Source: Desulforhabdus sp. TSK (GTDB lineage Bacteria > Desulfobacterota > Syntrophobacteria > Syntrophobacterales > Syntrophobacteraceae). From it: a DNA stretch of 64,000 bases. The notes beneath the pieces were generated by a model. It made no database searches, was not told where the DNA came from, and worked only from the letters and a program-made list of their open reading frames with translations. The position numbers and the translations under genes are program-made. Shown piece after piece: positions 27,481 to 36,885 of this stretch; position 1 is the first letter of the stretch; each line of letters opens with the position of its first letter. The stretch covers positions 1 to 64,000 of the forward strand of contig NZ_BQXM01000020.1 of NCBI RefSeq assembly GCF_022836495.1, written 5' to 3'.

Positions 27481-28134
27481 TCACGACAGCTCCATCTTTC
27501 TCTCGGCTTCAGTCCTGGCCGTGGCTGCGGATCGGGAGGTAAATCGTGCCCTGGCGAACCATGCCGCGCCCGCCAGAATGAGGAGGACGACCACGATGTC
27601 CACCTGGTGGGAATAGGTCTGCACCAGGCTCCAATGTTCCCGGAGCTTCATTCCGCAGACGAGGAGGAAGGAATTCCAGAGGGTGGCGCCGATGAGGGTG
27701 GCCAGTAGGAAAGGCCCCAGGGGCATGCGGCCCGTCCCTGCGGGAATGGAGATGAGGTGGCGGATGACCGGGATGAAGCGGCTGAGGAAGAGGGTCAGAG
27801 TGCCGCTCCGCCGCTGAAAGAATCTTTCGGTCAGTGTCAGGTCGTGCTCGTCCAGCAGGAGGTATTTCCCCACGCGCAGGACCAGCGGTCTTCCACCGTA
27901 ATAACCCATGAAGTACGAAATGAGGGACCCGACGAGGGACCCGAAGCTCGTCATGCTTATGGCAAGCCACAGATTCCATTTTCCGTCCGCCACCAGAAAC
28001 CCCACGAATGGCATGACCGCTTCGCTGGGAACCGGTGCGATCATGCTTTCGAGCGCCATGAGGGCTGCTGCTCCCAGGTAGCCGGTGGCGTCGAGGCATC
28101 GGATGGCGAGATTGGAAATCAGGTCGGTGATCAT
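27481..28134 (-). CDS. DedA-family membrane protein
   Basis: 217 aa. Marks are ALESMIAPVPSEAVMPFVGF with the conserved Glu/Pro pattern, LVGSLISYFMGYYGGR, and FLSRFIPVIRHLISIPAG with the functionally needed Arg residues of DedA proteins. Four to five membrane segments. DedA proteins act as membrane lipid (for example undecaprenyl phosphate) transporters. Lies 8 nt downstream of a TVP38-like gene of the same superfamily, so the two form a pair. Confidence 0.92.
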   Translation of the reverse strand: MITDLISNLAIRCLDATGYLGAAALMALESMIAPVPSEAVMPFVGFLVADGKWNLWLAISMTSFGSLVGSLISYFMGYYGGRPLVLRVGKYLLLDEHDLTLTERFFQRRSGTLTLFLSRFIPVIRHLISIPAGTGRMPLGPFLLATLIGATLWNSFLLVCGMKLREHWSLVQTYSHQVDIVVVLLILAGAAWFARARFTSRSAATARTEAERKMELS

Positions 28135-28142
28135 GAAAACTC

Positions 28143-28928
28143 CTATTTCTTAACCTTGGCACATTGGGAAGTGGATAAAGTCGGGGACGGCAGCTTGGAA
28201 AGAGTGCCGGCCGGAAGATGCTCCTTCCTTTTATGCAGTGAGCTCAAAACGTTTTCCAACCGGGTCCTGAACATCCATGCCGTGAGCATGACGGCGACGG
28301 CGACTCCCGCCAGGACATAGAGCTGAGCATATTGCTGGTAGCGGATGAAGCCGCCCCCCAGGGTGAGGAGGACCGTTCCGAAGAGGCGTCCGACGCTGCT
28401 GATGACAAGGAATTCACAGGTGGTGAGATGCCCCAGCCCGAGGATGAAGCAGAGGTAGTCCTTGGGAAAGCCGGGCAGGAGAAAGAGCATGAAAATCAGA
28501 AAGACCCCCTTGTGGTGGAGGAGGTAGTCGAAGCGGTCCATGACGGCTTTGTCCACGAACCGTTCTACAAAGGGGCGACCGAACTTCCTGGAAATGGAGA
28601 AAGCTATGAAAGATCCCAAAATCAGTCCGATGGTGGAGAGGACCGTTCCTCCAACCACCCCGAAAAGGTACCCTCCGATGATTCCCGTGAGCTCCCCCGG
28701 AATGGGGGCCAAAACCACCTGGGCGGTCTGCAGCAAAATGAACCCCAGAAAGCCGAAGGGGCCAAGGGACTGGATGAACTCGACAACGCGCTCTCTATCC
28801 AGAAACAGCTGAAAGAAGCCCTGCTGATACAACCATATTCCGCCGCCGACAATATAGAGGCACACCAAAACCTTGGTCAGCCTCCAGAAGCGACCACCAC
28901 CGCCAGGGGTATTCGTCGAATCGTTCAT
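28143..28928 (-). CDS. TVP38/TMEM64-family membrane protein
   Basis: 261 aa, SNARE-associated (VTT) domain. Visible are an N-terminal membrane anchor, FIQSLGPFGFLGFILLQTAQ, LAPIPGELTGIIGGYLFG, FSISRKFGRPFVERFV and LFLLPGFPKDYLCFILGLG. It is related to YdjX/YdjZ. Predicted inner-membrane protein in lipid handling; specific cargo unknown. First gene of the pair with the DedA gene. Confidence 0.9.
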   Translation of the reverse strand: MNDSTNTPGGGGRFWRLTKVLVCLYIVGGGIWLYQQGFFQLFLDRERVVEFIQSLGPFGFLGFILLQTAQVVLAPIPGELTGIIGGYLFGVVGGTVLSTIGLILGSFIAFSISRKFGRPFVERFVDKAVMDRFDYLLHHKGVFLIFMLFLLPGFPKDYLCFILGLGHLTTCEFLVISSVGRLFGTVLLTLGGGFIRYQQYAQLYVLAGVAVAVMLTAWMFRTRLENVLSSLHKRKEHLPAGTLSKLPSPTLSTSQCAKVKK

Positions 28929-29111
28929 CGGTCCCTTGTCTTCAATGTCTCTAACTGGTGCGGTTGATCATACGGTCATCCCTTGTCCCGGGGCCGATGT
29001 TCCAGACCATTTCGTCACACTTTAACGGATTTGAGCTCCCGAGTCTACCGGCTTGAGCGATTTTGCACTTGTTTTTCCATGCCGACAGGATCCTCTGTCC
29101 CGAATGGACCT

Positions 29112-30632
29112 CTAACCTTTCGCGTCGTCTTCCTCATAGCCGTAAGCGCTGAAAATGTTCAGAATCGTATCGCTGGAATACGATTCTTCCTTGTAGAGAA
29201 AAGCCTTGTTGAATGCCTTCGTCACTTCTGAGATCTTTTGATAGGCATCGGCAATGTTTTCATGAGAAAAAAGAAAGGATTCAACGACCTCTTTCATCTC
29301 CTCTGCGATGGCCCCCGGTTCCTCCTCATTCCGGTCCAACTTCTCCAGGAGTGCCTTCAGAGATTTGATGTCTCCCGCCATGAGCTCCAGGGAGGTGTCC
29401 AGTTGCATGAGGTGGGTATTGAGGTAATGGCACATACCTCCCGCAGCGTTGCGAAGCACCCGGTTCCGCTGATTTTCGAGGGTTTGAGTGATGTTGTGTA
29501 CAATACCTTCGTGATAGAGATGCCGGCCTGAGTCGCCAATCTTGGCCCGTGCCGTGACGGCCACTTCGATGATGTCTCCCGCCCTGTTCTTGAAGCGCAC
29601 CTGCATGCCTTCCACGTGCCCTTTGCCGTAGATTTCCTTGATGAGCTCGTCCCGCTCCGCGCCATCCACGTAAAAATTGCGCACGTTGCTCTCGTAGGCT
29701 TCCTCCAGGCTCTCGATGCCCAGGAGCTTCAACCCCGCCTCGTTGATGTCGATGAAATCGCCTTCCGGCGTGATGGTGAAGGCCATATCGCTGGTGGATT
29801 CAAAAAAATCCCTGTATTTTTCTTCACTCAGCTTCAGTGCGTCGAGGGCCTTTTTCTCTTCGGTGATGTCCCGGATGACGTGATCGATCCTTCGAATGTG
29901 CCCACTACCCGTGTAAACGACGTGCCCTTCATCCTCAACCCATTTGATGCTCTTGTTTCTGTGGATGATCCTGTATTCCAGTTGATCGAACTCCGCTTCG
30001 GGCAGGTTCCTGTAGAATCGATCCACTTTCTCCAGGTCATCGGGGTGAACAAAATTCAGAATGTGATTCTCGCCGCTGACGAAGTCCCGCACCGGAATGC
30101 CGTAGAGCGCTTCGGCCGAGGGGTTGATGGCCCGGATGGAAAAATCGTCCGGTGAAAGGGACACCACAACCTCCGTCATGGACTGGATGATGCTTTCGAG
30201 CCGTTCCTTGATGCGCTGCAGTTCGAACCGCGTCTTGCGCCTCTCGGTGATATCCGTCAAGGCGCCCAGTATGGCGGGGGTTCCACCGCAGTCCACGACG
30301 CTTACCTTCATCTCGATGATGGCCTCACCCTCTCTCACGGGCATGAGGAATTCGATGGTATCGGCGAGATCTTCTGCAAACAGAAGCCCCCTGCAGTATT
30401 CTCGGACTTTTTCGCGGTCGACGGGGGAGACGAATTTGGAAAAATCTGATTGAAGGACTTCGTCCGGCCCGCTTTGGGAAATTTCGTAGAAGGCATTGTT
30501 GGCAAAAATAATTTGCTCTTCCCGGATGATCACGACGCCGTCGTTGATGTGCTCCACAATGCCCTGGTAGTCGATGTCTCCCTGGCATATCTTGATGATT
30601 CCGGCGTGTTCGGGTGATGTGCGGTGAGTCAT
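29112..30632 (-). CDS. Multi-PAS protein without kinase ATPase domain
   Basis: 506 aa, start ATG at 30632 after a GGGGA box. Three PAS/PAC units can be seen: about 22-125 (GVVIIREEQIIFANNAFYE; LGALTDITERR), about 145-260 (ending HVIRDITEEKK), and about 270-385 (DMAFTITPEGDFIDINEAG). The C-terminal about 110 residues contain GGMCHYLNTHLMQLD, which resembles the phosphoacceptor helix of a histidine kinase, followed by acidic helices. No HATPase motifs follow before the stop. No membrane segment. It could be a PAS scaffold, or a phosphotransfer or anti-kinase protein. No partner gene adjacent. Confidence 0.8.
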   Translation of the reverse strand: MTHRTSPEHAGIIKICQGDIDYQGIVEHINDGVVIIREEQIIFANNAFYEISQSGPDEVLQSDFSKFVSPVDREKVREYCRGLLFAEDLADTIEFLMPVREGEAIIEMKVSVVDCGGTPAILGALTDITERRKTRFELQRIKERLESIIQSMTEVVVSLSPDDFSIRAINPSAEALYGIPVRDFVSGENHILNFVHPDDLEKVDRFYRNLPEAEFDQLEYRIIHRNKSIKWVEDEGHVVYTGSGHIRRIDHVIRDITEEKKALDALKLSEEKYRDFFESTSDMAFTITPEGDFIDINEAGLKLLGIESLEEAYESNVRNFYVDGAERDELIKEIYGKGHVEGMQVRFKNRAGDIIEVAVTARAKIGDSGRHLYHEGIVHNITQTLENQRNRVLRNAAGGMCHYLNTHLMQLDTSLELMAGDIKSLKALLEKLDRNEEEPGAIAEEMKEVVESFLFSHENIADAYQKISEVTKAFNKAFLYKEESYSSDTILNIFSAYGYEEDDAKG

Positions 30633-30649
30633 GGGTATTCCCCTACGAC

Positions 30650-30746
30650 AATGCTGTTAACTTTTCCAACTTCCGTCATTCCGGCGAAAGCCGGAATCCA
30701 GGTAAATAAAGACGCTCTGGCGGGGTGACGTTAGGCCAACAACATT
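30650..30746. repeat. Element C copy 1 (CATTCCGGCGAAAGCCGGAATC type)
   Basis: A hairpin CATTCCGGC-GAAA-GCCGGAATC-type core with ends AATGCTGTTAACTT on the left and the reverse complement of AATGTTGTTGGCCTAACG on the right. Resembles the second copy at 47660-47770, which has an extra inner stem. Multi-copy palindrome of the widespread GTCATTCC type. Confidence 0.75.
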
Positions 30747-30892
30747 GCTCCCCTGCGATGGGGGTCAAATAGGTTTCGGCCGTAAATACATCGTCATTTT
30801 TGCCAGTTTGCTGGATCTTGAACGAGTTGGCAAGAGTACAATGGTCGACTCAGCCTGAATGGTTGGTGGGCGAGACCTCTTAGGGGTTCAAT

Positions 30893-30968
30893 GCCTTGTT
30901 TTGTAGGAGCGGCATCCTGCCGCGACGGCTCACTGTCGCGGCAGGATGCCGCTCCTACAAAACAAGGC
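30893..30968. repeat. REP-like perfect palindrome, CATCCTG subtype
   Basis: Arms GCCTTGTTTTGTAGGAGCGG onward and its exact reverse complement. Symmetry extends about ten bases beyond the common core on both sides. Confidence 0.92.
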
Positions 30969-31073
30969 CGTCACATCGAAAGGTTCGATCTTGATCGCCG
31001 GGGACCGCGAAAAGTACAGCGGTTACAGCGACAACCTACAAAACAAGGCCGTCACATCGAAAGGTTCGATCCG
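30953..31073 (+). repeat. Direct repeat beside the REP
   Basis: The 37-base segment beginning CCTACAAAACAAGGCCGTCA and ending GGTTCGATC occurs at about 30955 and again 82 bases later at about 31037. The first copy includes the right tip of the REP, so the duplication captured part of the palindrome. Confidence 0.85.
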
Positions 31074-31184
31074 CATCGAGTATTTACACATAGCGTATTT
31101 TCGGGCTTTGGGGGGAGTATCTACGATGCTTCGCCCGAGAGGGGGCAGGAGGGTAAATCGGTCGTGGAGAGCAGGAAAATTGAG

Positions 31185-32552
31185 ATGGAGCGCATCCAGC
31201 GGCTCAATGAGAAGGATACTGTTGCGGGAGAGTATGTCCTCTACTGGATGCAGCAGTCCCAGAGGGCTCAGTACAACCATGCGTTGGAGCTCGCCATCGA
31301 GCAGGCCAACGCCCTGGGGCAGCCCTGTGTCGTGGCGTTTGGGCTCATGCCCGACTACCCGGAAGCCAACGCCAGGCACTATGCCTTCATGCTGGAAGGC
31401 CTGGAAGAAACCCGGGACGTCCTGGCGGAAAGGGGCATCCCGTGGATCGCCCGGCACGGGAGTCCGCCTCGAGTCGCCCTGGAATTGGGCGGCAGGGCAT
31501 CCCTCATCGTGTGCGACCGGGGGTACTTGCGGCACCAGGTGGCCTGGCGGCAGGAGGTCGCCCGGGAGGCTCCCTGCCGGGTGGTGCAGGTGGAATCGGA
31601 TGTAGTCGTGCCCGTGGAAACGGCGTCGGACAAAGCCGAATATGCCGCCCGTACTCTCCGCCCCAAGCTGTGGCGACACCTGGAAGCTTTCCTGAAGGAC
31701 CTGCCGCCCACCCCCCTCCTCCGGGAATCCCTGAACCTGCCCCTGGGAGGGATGGACCGTGCGGAGCTTCGCGGAGCGGCGACCAGGCTGCAGCAAGGGC
31801 CTGACGTGGCTCCCGTCGGGTCACGCTTTCGCGGGGGCGCCCGGGCCGCCGAGGACCGACTGCGCGAGCTCCTGCAGGACAAGCTCTCCCGCTATGCCGA
31901 CCACCGCAACCAGCCGCAGACGGACGATGTGTCCTACATGGGCATGTACCTGCATTTCGGACAGATTTCCCCCGTCTACCTGGCGCTCCAGGTGATGGGC
32001 GCAACCCATCAGCCGGCAAAAGACCGGGACGCCTTCCTGGAAGAGCTGCTGGTGCGGCGGGAGCTGGCGATGAATTTCGTGCATTACCGGCCCGACTACG
32101 ATTCCTATGCCTGCCTGCCGGCTTGGGCACAGGCAACCCTGGCCGACCATGAAGACGACCCGAGAAGCCCGCTGTATACACCGCAGGAGCTGGAGAGCGG
32201 GCAAACTCACGATATCTATTGGAATGCGGCGATGAACGAGATGAAAGCCCGCGGCTACATGCACAACAGCATGCGCATGTACTGGGGGAAGAAGATCCTG
32301 GAGTGGAGCCGCACTCCCCGGGAGGCGTTCCAGACGGCCCTCACCCTCAACAACAAATATTTCCTGGACGGCCGTGACCCCTCTTCCTACGCCAATGTGG
32401 CGTGGGTCTTCGGGTTGCACGACCGGCCATGGAAGGAGCGTCCCGTGTACGGCAAAGTCCGCTGCATGATGGCGTCAGGCCTGGAAAGGAAGTGCGATAT
32501 CCGGGCCTACGTGCGGAAGGTGCAGGAGTTGGTGCAGCAGGCAGGGAGGTGA
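31185..32552 (+). CDS. phr: Class II CPD photolyase
   Basis: 455 aa from ATG 31185; GTG at 31164 is an alternative. It repairs cyclobutane pyrimidine dimers with blue light and FAD. Class II marks are YVLYWMQQSQRAQYNHALEL, KAEYAARTLRPKLW, YLHFGQISPVYLALQV, ELLVRRELAMNFVHY, HNSMRMYWGKKILEW and the C-terminal LNNKYFLDGRDPSSYANVAW. These match the methanogen-type enzyme rather than E. coli PhrB. The start at 31185 gives the same N-terminal spacing as known class II proteins. It converges with the YbgA-like gene, and phr-ybgA proximity is known from E. coli. Confidence 0.93.
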   Translation: MERIQRLNEKDTVAGEYVLYWMQQSQRAQYNHALELAIEQANALGQPCVVAFGLMPDYPEANARHYAFMLEGLEETRDVLAERGIPWIARHGSPPRVALELGGRASLIVCDRGYLRHQVAWRQEVAREAPCRVVQVESDVVVPVETASDKAEYAARTLRPKLWRHLEAFLKDLPPTPLLRESLNLPLGGMDRAELRGAATRLQQGPDVAPVGSRFRGGARAAEDRLRELLQDKLSRYADHRNQPQTDDVSYMGMYLHFGQISPVYLALQVMGATHQPAKDRDAFLEELLVRRELAMNFVHYRPDYDSYACLPAWAQATLADHEDDPRSPLYTPQELESGQTHDIYWNAAMNEMKARGYMHNSMRMYWGKKILEWSRTPREAFQTALTLNNKYFLDGRDPSSYANVAWVFGLHDRPWKERPVYGKVRCMMASGLERKCDIRAYVRKVQELVQQAGR

Positions 32553-32629
32553 AATGTTCACCATGAGAACAGATAATGGTAATGGCCTTGGGGGCTTGCC
32601 TCAACCCTGTCGTCATCGCTGCCAACCGC

Positions 32630-32690
32630 TTGTAGGAGCGGCATCCTGCCGCGACCGGCTCACCGTCGCGGCAGGATGCCGCTCCTACAA
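32630..32690. repeat. REP-like hairpin, CATCCTG subtype
   Basis: TTGTAGGAGCGGCATCCTGC with matching right arm ending GCTCCTACAA. Sits between the convergent phr and YbgA-like genes, where it could help end both transcripts. Confidence 0.9.
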
Positions 32691-32777
32691 CGAACAGGGG
32701 GCATCAACTCAAAAAATCTGAACCTGACCGAGCATAAATCCAGGGGAATCCTGCTCCCCCCCGGCAAGCCGGGCGGC

Positions 32778-33728
32778 CTACACGTGATTCCTCAATTGCA
32801 GTTCGATGGGGTGCGGGTGCAGGTAGTGCTGCAGCTTGAGATAGGCTTCATCGTATTTGCGCACATAGTGGTTCATGAGAGTAATGGGAACGATGAGGGG
32901 CATATGTCCCTTCCTGTAAAGGGCCAGGATTTCCAGGATCTCTTCCTTCTCGTCCTGTGAGAGCTGCTTTTTAAAGTAGCCCATCATGTGCTGCAGGACA
33001 TTGGTGTTCTTGGGGACGCTGGCCTTGAGGCGCAGTCCTTCCAGGAGCAGGGTCTGATACTGCCGGTACAGCTCGCCCGGCGGCAGTTCCCTGGCGCGGG
33101 CCACCAGCTTCCCCATGGCGCGGTAGTGGGCGGGGCTGTGAGCGAGCATCAGCAGCTTGTGGCGCGTGTGGTATTCCACCAGGCGGCCGATGCTTTCCCC
33201 CTGGCTCAGCAGTTCACGCCAGCGCTTCATGGCAAAGATGCGCTCGATAAAATTCTCCCGCAGGGGCGGATCGTGCAGGCGTCCTTCCTCCTCCACGGGC
33301 AGCAGGGGGAAATGCTCCATGAAGACCCGTGCGAAGAGCCCGACTCCCTTGTGGGACGGCATTCCCTGGTCGCTGTACACCTTCACCCGTTCCATGCCGC
33401 TGCTGGGGGAACGGCTCTTGAAGATGAATCCGCACAGGTCTTCCTTTTCCAGTTCCTCCACACGCTTTCGGGCCCACTGAAGCATCCCGTCCGTATGGTC
33501 GACCCCGGAACGCTGGGTCATGAGCCTCGGTGCATCAACATCCCCCACCAGCCTGAGGGCTTCTCGGGGAATTCCCAAACCGTATTCCACTTCCGGACAG
33601 ACGGGCACATATTCCACGTACTTTCCCAGGGTATCCCGCAGGAACCTGTCCAGTTTGTGCCCGCCGTCGTAACGCACCTCGTTCCCCAGCAAACAGGAGC
33701 TGATGCCCAACCTTATGGGAGCTTCCAT
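32778..33728 (-). CDS. DUF523/DUF1722 (YbgA-like) protein
   Basis: 316 aa. The N-terminal DUF523 domain (about 1-155) begins IRLGISSCLLGNEVRYDGGH with conserved Cys and Asp. It continues through VPVCPEVEYGLGIPREALRL and FIFKSRSPSSG. The C-terminal DUF1722/YbgA domain (about 160-310) has LVEYHTRHKLLMLAHSP and the conserved Tyr/Met-rich helix MMGYFKKQLS. The DUF523 part has been linked to thiouracil or dithiol chemistry, but this protein's role is unproven. Tail to tail with the photolyase gene. Confidence 0.9.
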   Translation of the reverse strand: MEAPIRLGISSCLLGNEVRYDGGHKLDRFLRDTLGKYVEYVPVCPEVEYGLGIPREALRLVGDVDAPRLMTQRSGVDHTDGMLQWARKRVEELEKEDLCGFIFKSRSPSSGMERVKVYSDQGMPSHKGVGLFARVFMEHFPLLPVEEEGRLHDPPLRENFIERIFAMKRWRELLSQGESIGRLVEYHTRHKLLMLAHSPAHYRAMGKLVARARELPPGELYRQYQTLLLEGLRLKASVPKNTNVLQHMMGYFKKQLSQDEKEEILEILALYRKGHMPLIVPITLMNHYVRKYDEAYLKLQHYLHPHPIELQLRNHV

Positions 33729-33759
33729 GACCGTTTTATCCTTCCGTCATCTTTGAGCA

Positions 33760-34716
33760 TCAGCCGTCCACCAGGCAGAGTATGGTTCCCGTCACATTCT
33801 GAAGCACCTTGTTGGCATGGCTGCCCATGAGGAAAGGCTTGCGCTCCCGGAAGCTCTTCTTCCCCATGAGGACCATCTGAAAGGAATGGGCATCGATCTC
33901 GTTCAGCAGATCCCGCGCGACCCCCTGCTTGGTGGGGAGGATCAGGGATTCGATATTCTTGTCGGAAACTCCCCGGCTGACGAGGTGTTTACGGGCCTCC
34001 GTCATGTAGCCTTCTACACGTTCCACCCATTCGGAGCGCCATTTTTCGATGCGGGACTGGCGGTCTTTTTCCTCGGCCGACCCTAGAATATGGCCGTCAT
34101 CCCAGAAAGTGGGAGGAACAGGGGGCATGAGGTGCAGGAAAGTGAACTGGAGCTGAGGGTTCGAGGCCAGAAATTCGCCCGCATAGTGGATCAATTCATT
34201 GGAATCAGAGCCGCCTTCCAGGGCCAGCAGCACTTTCCTCGATTCATGAATGGGAGTGTCCACCACCCAGACGGTGCGATGCTGAGCATATTGGGCCACT
34301 TTGGCGGAGACGCTTCCGATGAGGAGGGTTTCCAACTGGCTCCTTCCCCGTCGACCGACAACAATGGTCTGAATTTTTTCTTCCTCCGCCGTTTGGAGGA
34401 TATCCCGGGCGGGGTCGGTGCTGTTGAGGGCCAGCTTGGCCTGCATACGCTCCGGGGGAAAACCCGTGGCTAAGAGATGGCGTTTGGCTTCCTCCAGCAC
34501 GGCGTTGCCCACTTTTTCCTGGGCGGCGTGGGGAACTTTGTAGGATTGTTCCACTTCCCTGCCGATCTCCCCGGGCGCAAGCCCGGCCAGTTGCTGAACG
34601 CAATGGAAAAGAAGTAAATGGACATCGGACTGCTCTTTTACAAGATCACCCACGATGGACAAAGCGTTGAAGCCCTTTTCCGAACCGTCTACCGCAAAGA
34701 GAATCTGTTTTTCCAT
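33760..34716 (-). CDS. Tandem universal stress protein (two UspA domains)
   Basis: 318 aa, with GGAGGAGA upstream of the start. Two Usp domains: 1-153 (FAVDGSEKGFNAL ... TIVVGRRGRSQLETLLIGSV) and about 160-318 (VLLALEGGSDSNE ... FQMVLMGKKSFRERKPFLMG ... GTILCLVDG). The GxxGxxxG-(S/T)-type nucleotide-binding turn is kept best in domain 1 (GRRGRS), while domain 2 is altered. Cytoplasmic stress protein; likely ATP binding in one domain only. Single gene. Confidence 0.9.
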   Translation of the reverse strand: MEKQILFAVDGSEKGFNALSIVGDLVKEQSDVHLLLFHCVQQLAGLAPGEIGREVEQSYKVPHAAQEKVGNAVLEEAKRHLLATGFPPERMQAKLALNSTDPARDILQTAEEEKIQTIVVGRRGRSQLETLLIGSVSAKVAQYAQHRTVWVVDTPIHESRKVLLALEGGSDSNELIHYAGEFLASNPQLQFTFLHLMPPVPPTFWDDGHILGSAEEKDRQSRIEKWRSEWVERVEGYMTEARKHLVSRGVSDKNIESLILPTKQGVARDLLNEIDAHSFQMVLMGKKSFRERKPFLMGSHANKVLQNVTGTILCLVDG

Positions 34717-34856
34717 AGGTCTCCTCCCATTGATGGATTAATGATCGGTCAGTACCAAGACTCTGTATCCTTATGGTCTTTCGATATTCATCGAATTCGA
34801 TGTTCTCATAATATACTACTTTTTTCTGCTTTTGCCCTATGCAAGAGTGCTGCGTA

Positions 34857-36791
34857 TCAGCAATTCTCAAGGAGAGCGATAAAGTCGCCGGGGATGTCGT
34901 CCAGGTGATGCACACGCCGGCAGGGGGGGAGACTCTTCAGGAAAAGCCGTCCGTAGTTCTTTGTCAGGAGGCGGACATCGAAAATGGCGATGACACCCCG
35001 GTCTCCGGGAGACCGGATGAGGCGTCCCACGCCCTGCTTCAGCTGGATAACGGCCCGGGGTACCTGGTAATGGACAAATGGGCTTTTCCCCTGTGCTCCG
35101 AGGTGCTCCATGCGGGCGGAAATGAGGGGATCGTCGGGCACTTCGAAGGGGAGCTTGTCGATGATCAGGCAGCTCAGGGACTCTCCGGGCACATCGATCC
35201 CCTGCCAGAAAGAGCTCGTGGCGAAAAGGATGGAATGGATTTCCTGCTTGAATTGCGCGAGGAGCGTGCGTTTGGGCTTCGCTCCCTGCACGAAGAGGGG
35301 ATAGGGCAGTCTGTCCTTGAGGAGCCCATGGGTCTCCTTCATGTTCCGGTAGCTCGTGAAGAGGAAGAGGGCCCTTCCCTGGGTTTTGGTCAGAATCTGC
35401 AAGGCCTCCTCTGCAAGGCGTTCGCAAAACCCCGGTTCGTGGGGTGCGGGGAAGGTCGACGGGATATACAGCAGAGCCTGTTTCTCGTAATCGAAGGGTG
35501 AGGCCAGCAGGAGCTCACGGGTTTCAGGAGGCATCCCGAGGGATCTCCGGATGAAATCAAAGGACCCTGCGATGGAGAGGGTAGCGGAGGTCATCACCAC
35601 GGCAGACTTGCGGGAGAGGAGTTTTTCCCGGAGAACCGGCGCCACATCGACGGGCGTTCCATAAATGAAAACCGCCTTGGCGGAAAGCTCGTACCAGTAG
35701 ACGAGGGACGGATTGTCCTGCTCCAGGATCTTCCGGACCTCCCCGGCCATTTCCAGGCTGTGGCGGTGTAAAAGATCCAGGGTTTCTGGGCTGTCGCTTT
35801 TGGGGGTCAGCAGCGCGCTCAGCTGTTCCAGAGCGTGCAGGAGCTGCCGGCATGTGTCGACGAACGATTTTCCCACCTTCTGGAGATTCAGGGGAAAGCG
35901 TCCCTGGGCCCCCGGCGTCGGGCACAGGCCCTGGTACAGCAGGCGGCTGAGGGCTTCAAGCTGCACGGCGATGGAATGGATTTCCTGGAAGCGCTGTGTC
36001 TTCCCGGCGTCCTTTTTAGTCTCCCTATGAAGGTCCTGTAACAGGTCGTTGATCTTCAAATTGCTGAACTGCAGGCCGAAATAGAGGCCGATGGTGTCTT
36101 CCAGCTGATGGGCTTCATCGAAGATCACCGCGTCGTAATCGGGGAGGATTTCTCCCAGCCCCTTTCCCCGCAGGGCCAGGTCTGCGAAAAAAAGATGGTG
36201 ATTGACCACCAGGAGATGAGCACGCGATGCTTCCAAGCGCAGGCGGGTGATGAAGCAGCGGGAATAGTCGTCGCACTGCTGCCCCAGGCAGTCTTCACTG
36301 CCGGAGCTCACTTCGTTCCAGGTCTGGAAGCCGTCGGGGAGCCAGTCCAGGTCCGCACGGTCCCCGGTGGGAGTCCGCGCAGCCCACTGCTGAAATCGTC
36401 TGAAGAGCCTGGCTTCCTCTTTGTTCCAGAGGGTGGGCTGATAGGAGAAGTCCCGGAAGCGCCGGAGGCAGAGGTAGTTGCGCCGCCCTTTGAGACAGAC
36501 GGCTTGAAGATGGGGAGCGATGAGGCGCTTCAGGAACGGGATGTCGTGGTCGAGGATCTGGTCCTGGAGGGTTTTGGTGCCGGTGGAAACCACGACTCTT
36601 TTCCCGCTCAGAATGGCGGGAATAAGGTAGGCCCAGGTTTTTCCCGTTCCTGTTCCGGCTTCCACCAGGAGCGGGGTTTCACTGGTCAGGCATTGGTAGA
36701 CCTCCTCGGCCATCTCCAGCTGGGAAGCGCGAAAATCGAAGGATGTGACCTTTTGGGCCAGAAGCCCCTGGGGGCCGAAATAACGCTGCAT
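34857..36791 (-). CDS. dinG: DinG/XPD-type ATP-dependent DNA helicase
   Basis: 644 aa. Superfamily 2 helicase of the Fe-S XPD/DinG group. Walker A EAGTGTGKTWAYL (44-56), motif Ia VVVSTGTKTLQDQ, four Cys that can bind a 4Fe-4S cluster (108, 168, 173, 179), DEAH box at 225-228, TSATLS, and C-terminal motifs FLFTSYRNM, FWQGIDVPGE and QGVGRLIRS. Closer to YoaA/DinG without the N-terminal exonuclease domain. It probably unwinds DNA structures during repair. Lies 94 nt downstream of the PBP1A stop on the same strand. Confidence 0.92.
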   Translation of the reverse strand: MQRYFGPQGLLAQKVTSFDFRASQLEMAEEVYQCLTSETPLLVEAGTGTGKTWAYLIPAILSGKRVVVSTGTKTLQDQILDHDIPFLKRLIAPHLQAVCLKGRRNYLCLRRFRDFSYQPTLWNKEEARLFRRFQQWAARTPTGDRADLDWLPDGFQTWNEVSSGSEDCLGQQCDDYSRCFITRLRLEASRAHLLVVNHHLFFADLALRGKGLGEILPDYDAVIFDEAHQLEDTIGLYFGLQFSNLKINDLLQDLHRETKKDAGKTQRFQEIHSIAVQLEALSRLLYQGLCPTPGAQGRFPLNLQKVGKSFVDTCRQLLHALEQLSALLTPKSDSPETLDLLHRHSLEMAGEVRKILEQDNPSLVYWYELSAKAVFIYGTPVDVAPVLREKLLSRKSAVVMTSATLSIAGSFDFIRRSLGMPPETRELLLASPFDYEKQALLYIPSTFPAPHEPGFCERLAEEALQILTKTQGRALFLFTSYRNMKETHGLLKDRLPYPLFVQGAKPKRTLLAQFKQEIHSILFATSSFWQGIDVPGESLSCLIIDKLPFEVPDDPLISARMEHLGAQGKSPFVHYQVPRAVIQLKQGVGRLIRSPGDRGVIAIFDVRLLTKNYGRLFLKSLPPCRRVHHLDDIPGDFIALLENC

Positions 36792-36885
36792 GCTACCGTT
36801 CCTGCACAGTATTGCTCAACCGGCTCAAGGTCAAAGAGGGGCTTCATGAAAGGAGTACCGGCCGTGAAAATATCTGGTGTGCCCC

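Larger units (their letters stand above)
30747..31184. other. Leader region of the photolyase gene
   Basis: Holds a REP palindrome, a duplicated 37-bp segment and the photolyase ribosome-binding region. The reading frame of the photolyase stays open through much of this region, but its translation comes from repeats and is unlikely to be made. Confidence 0.6.
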
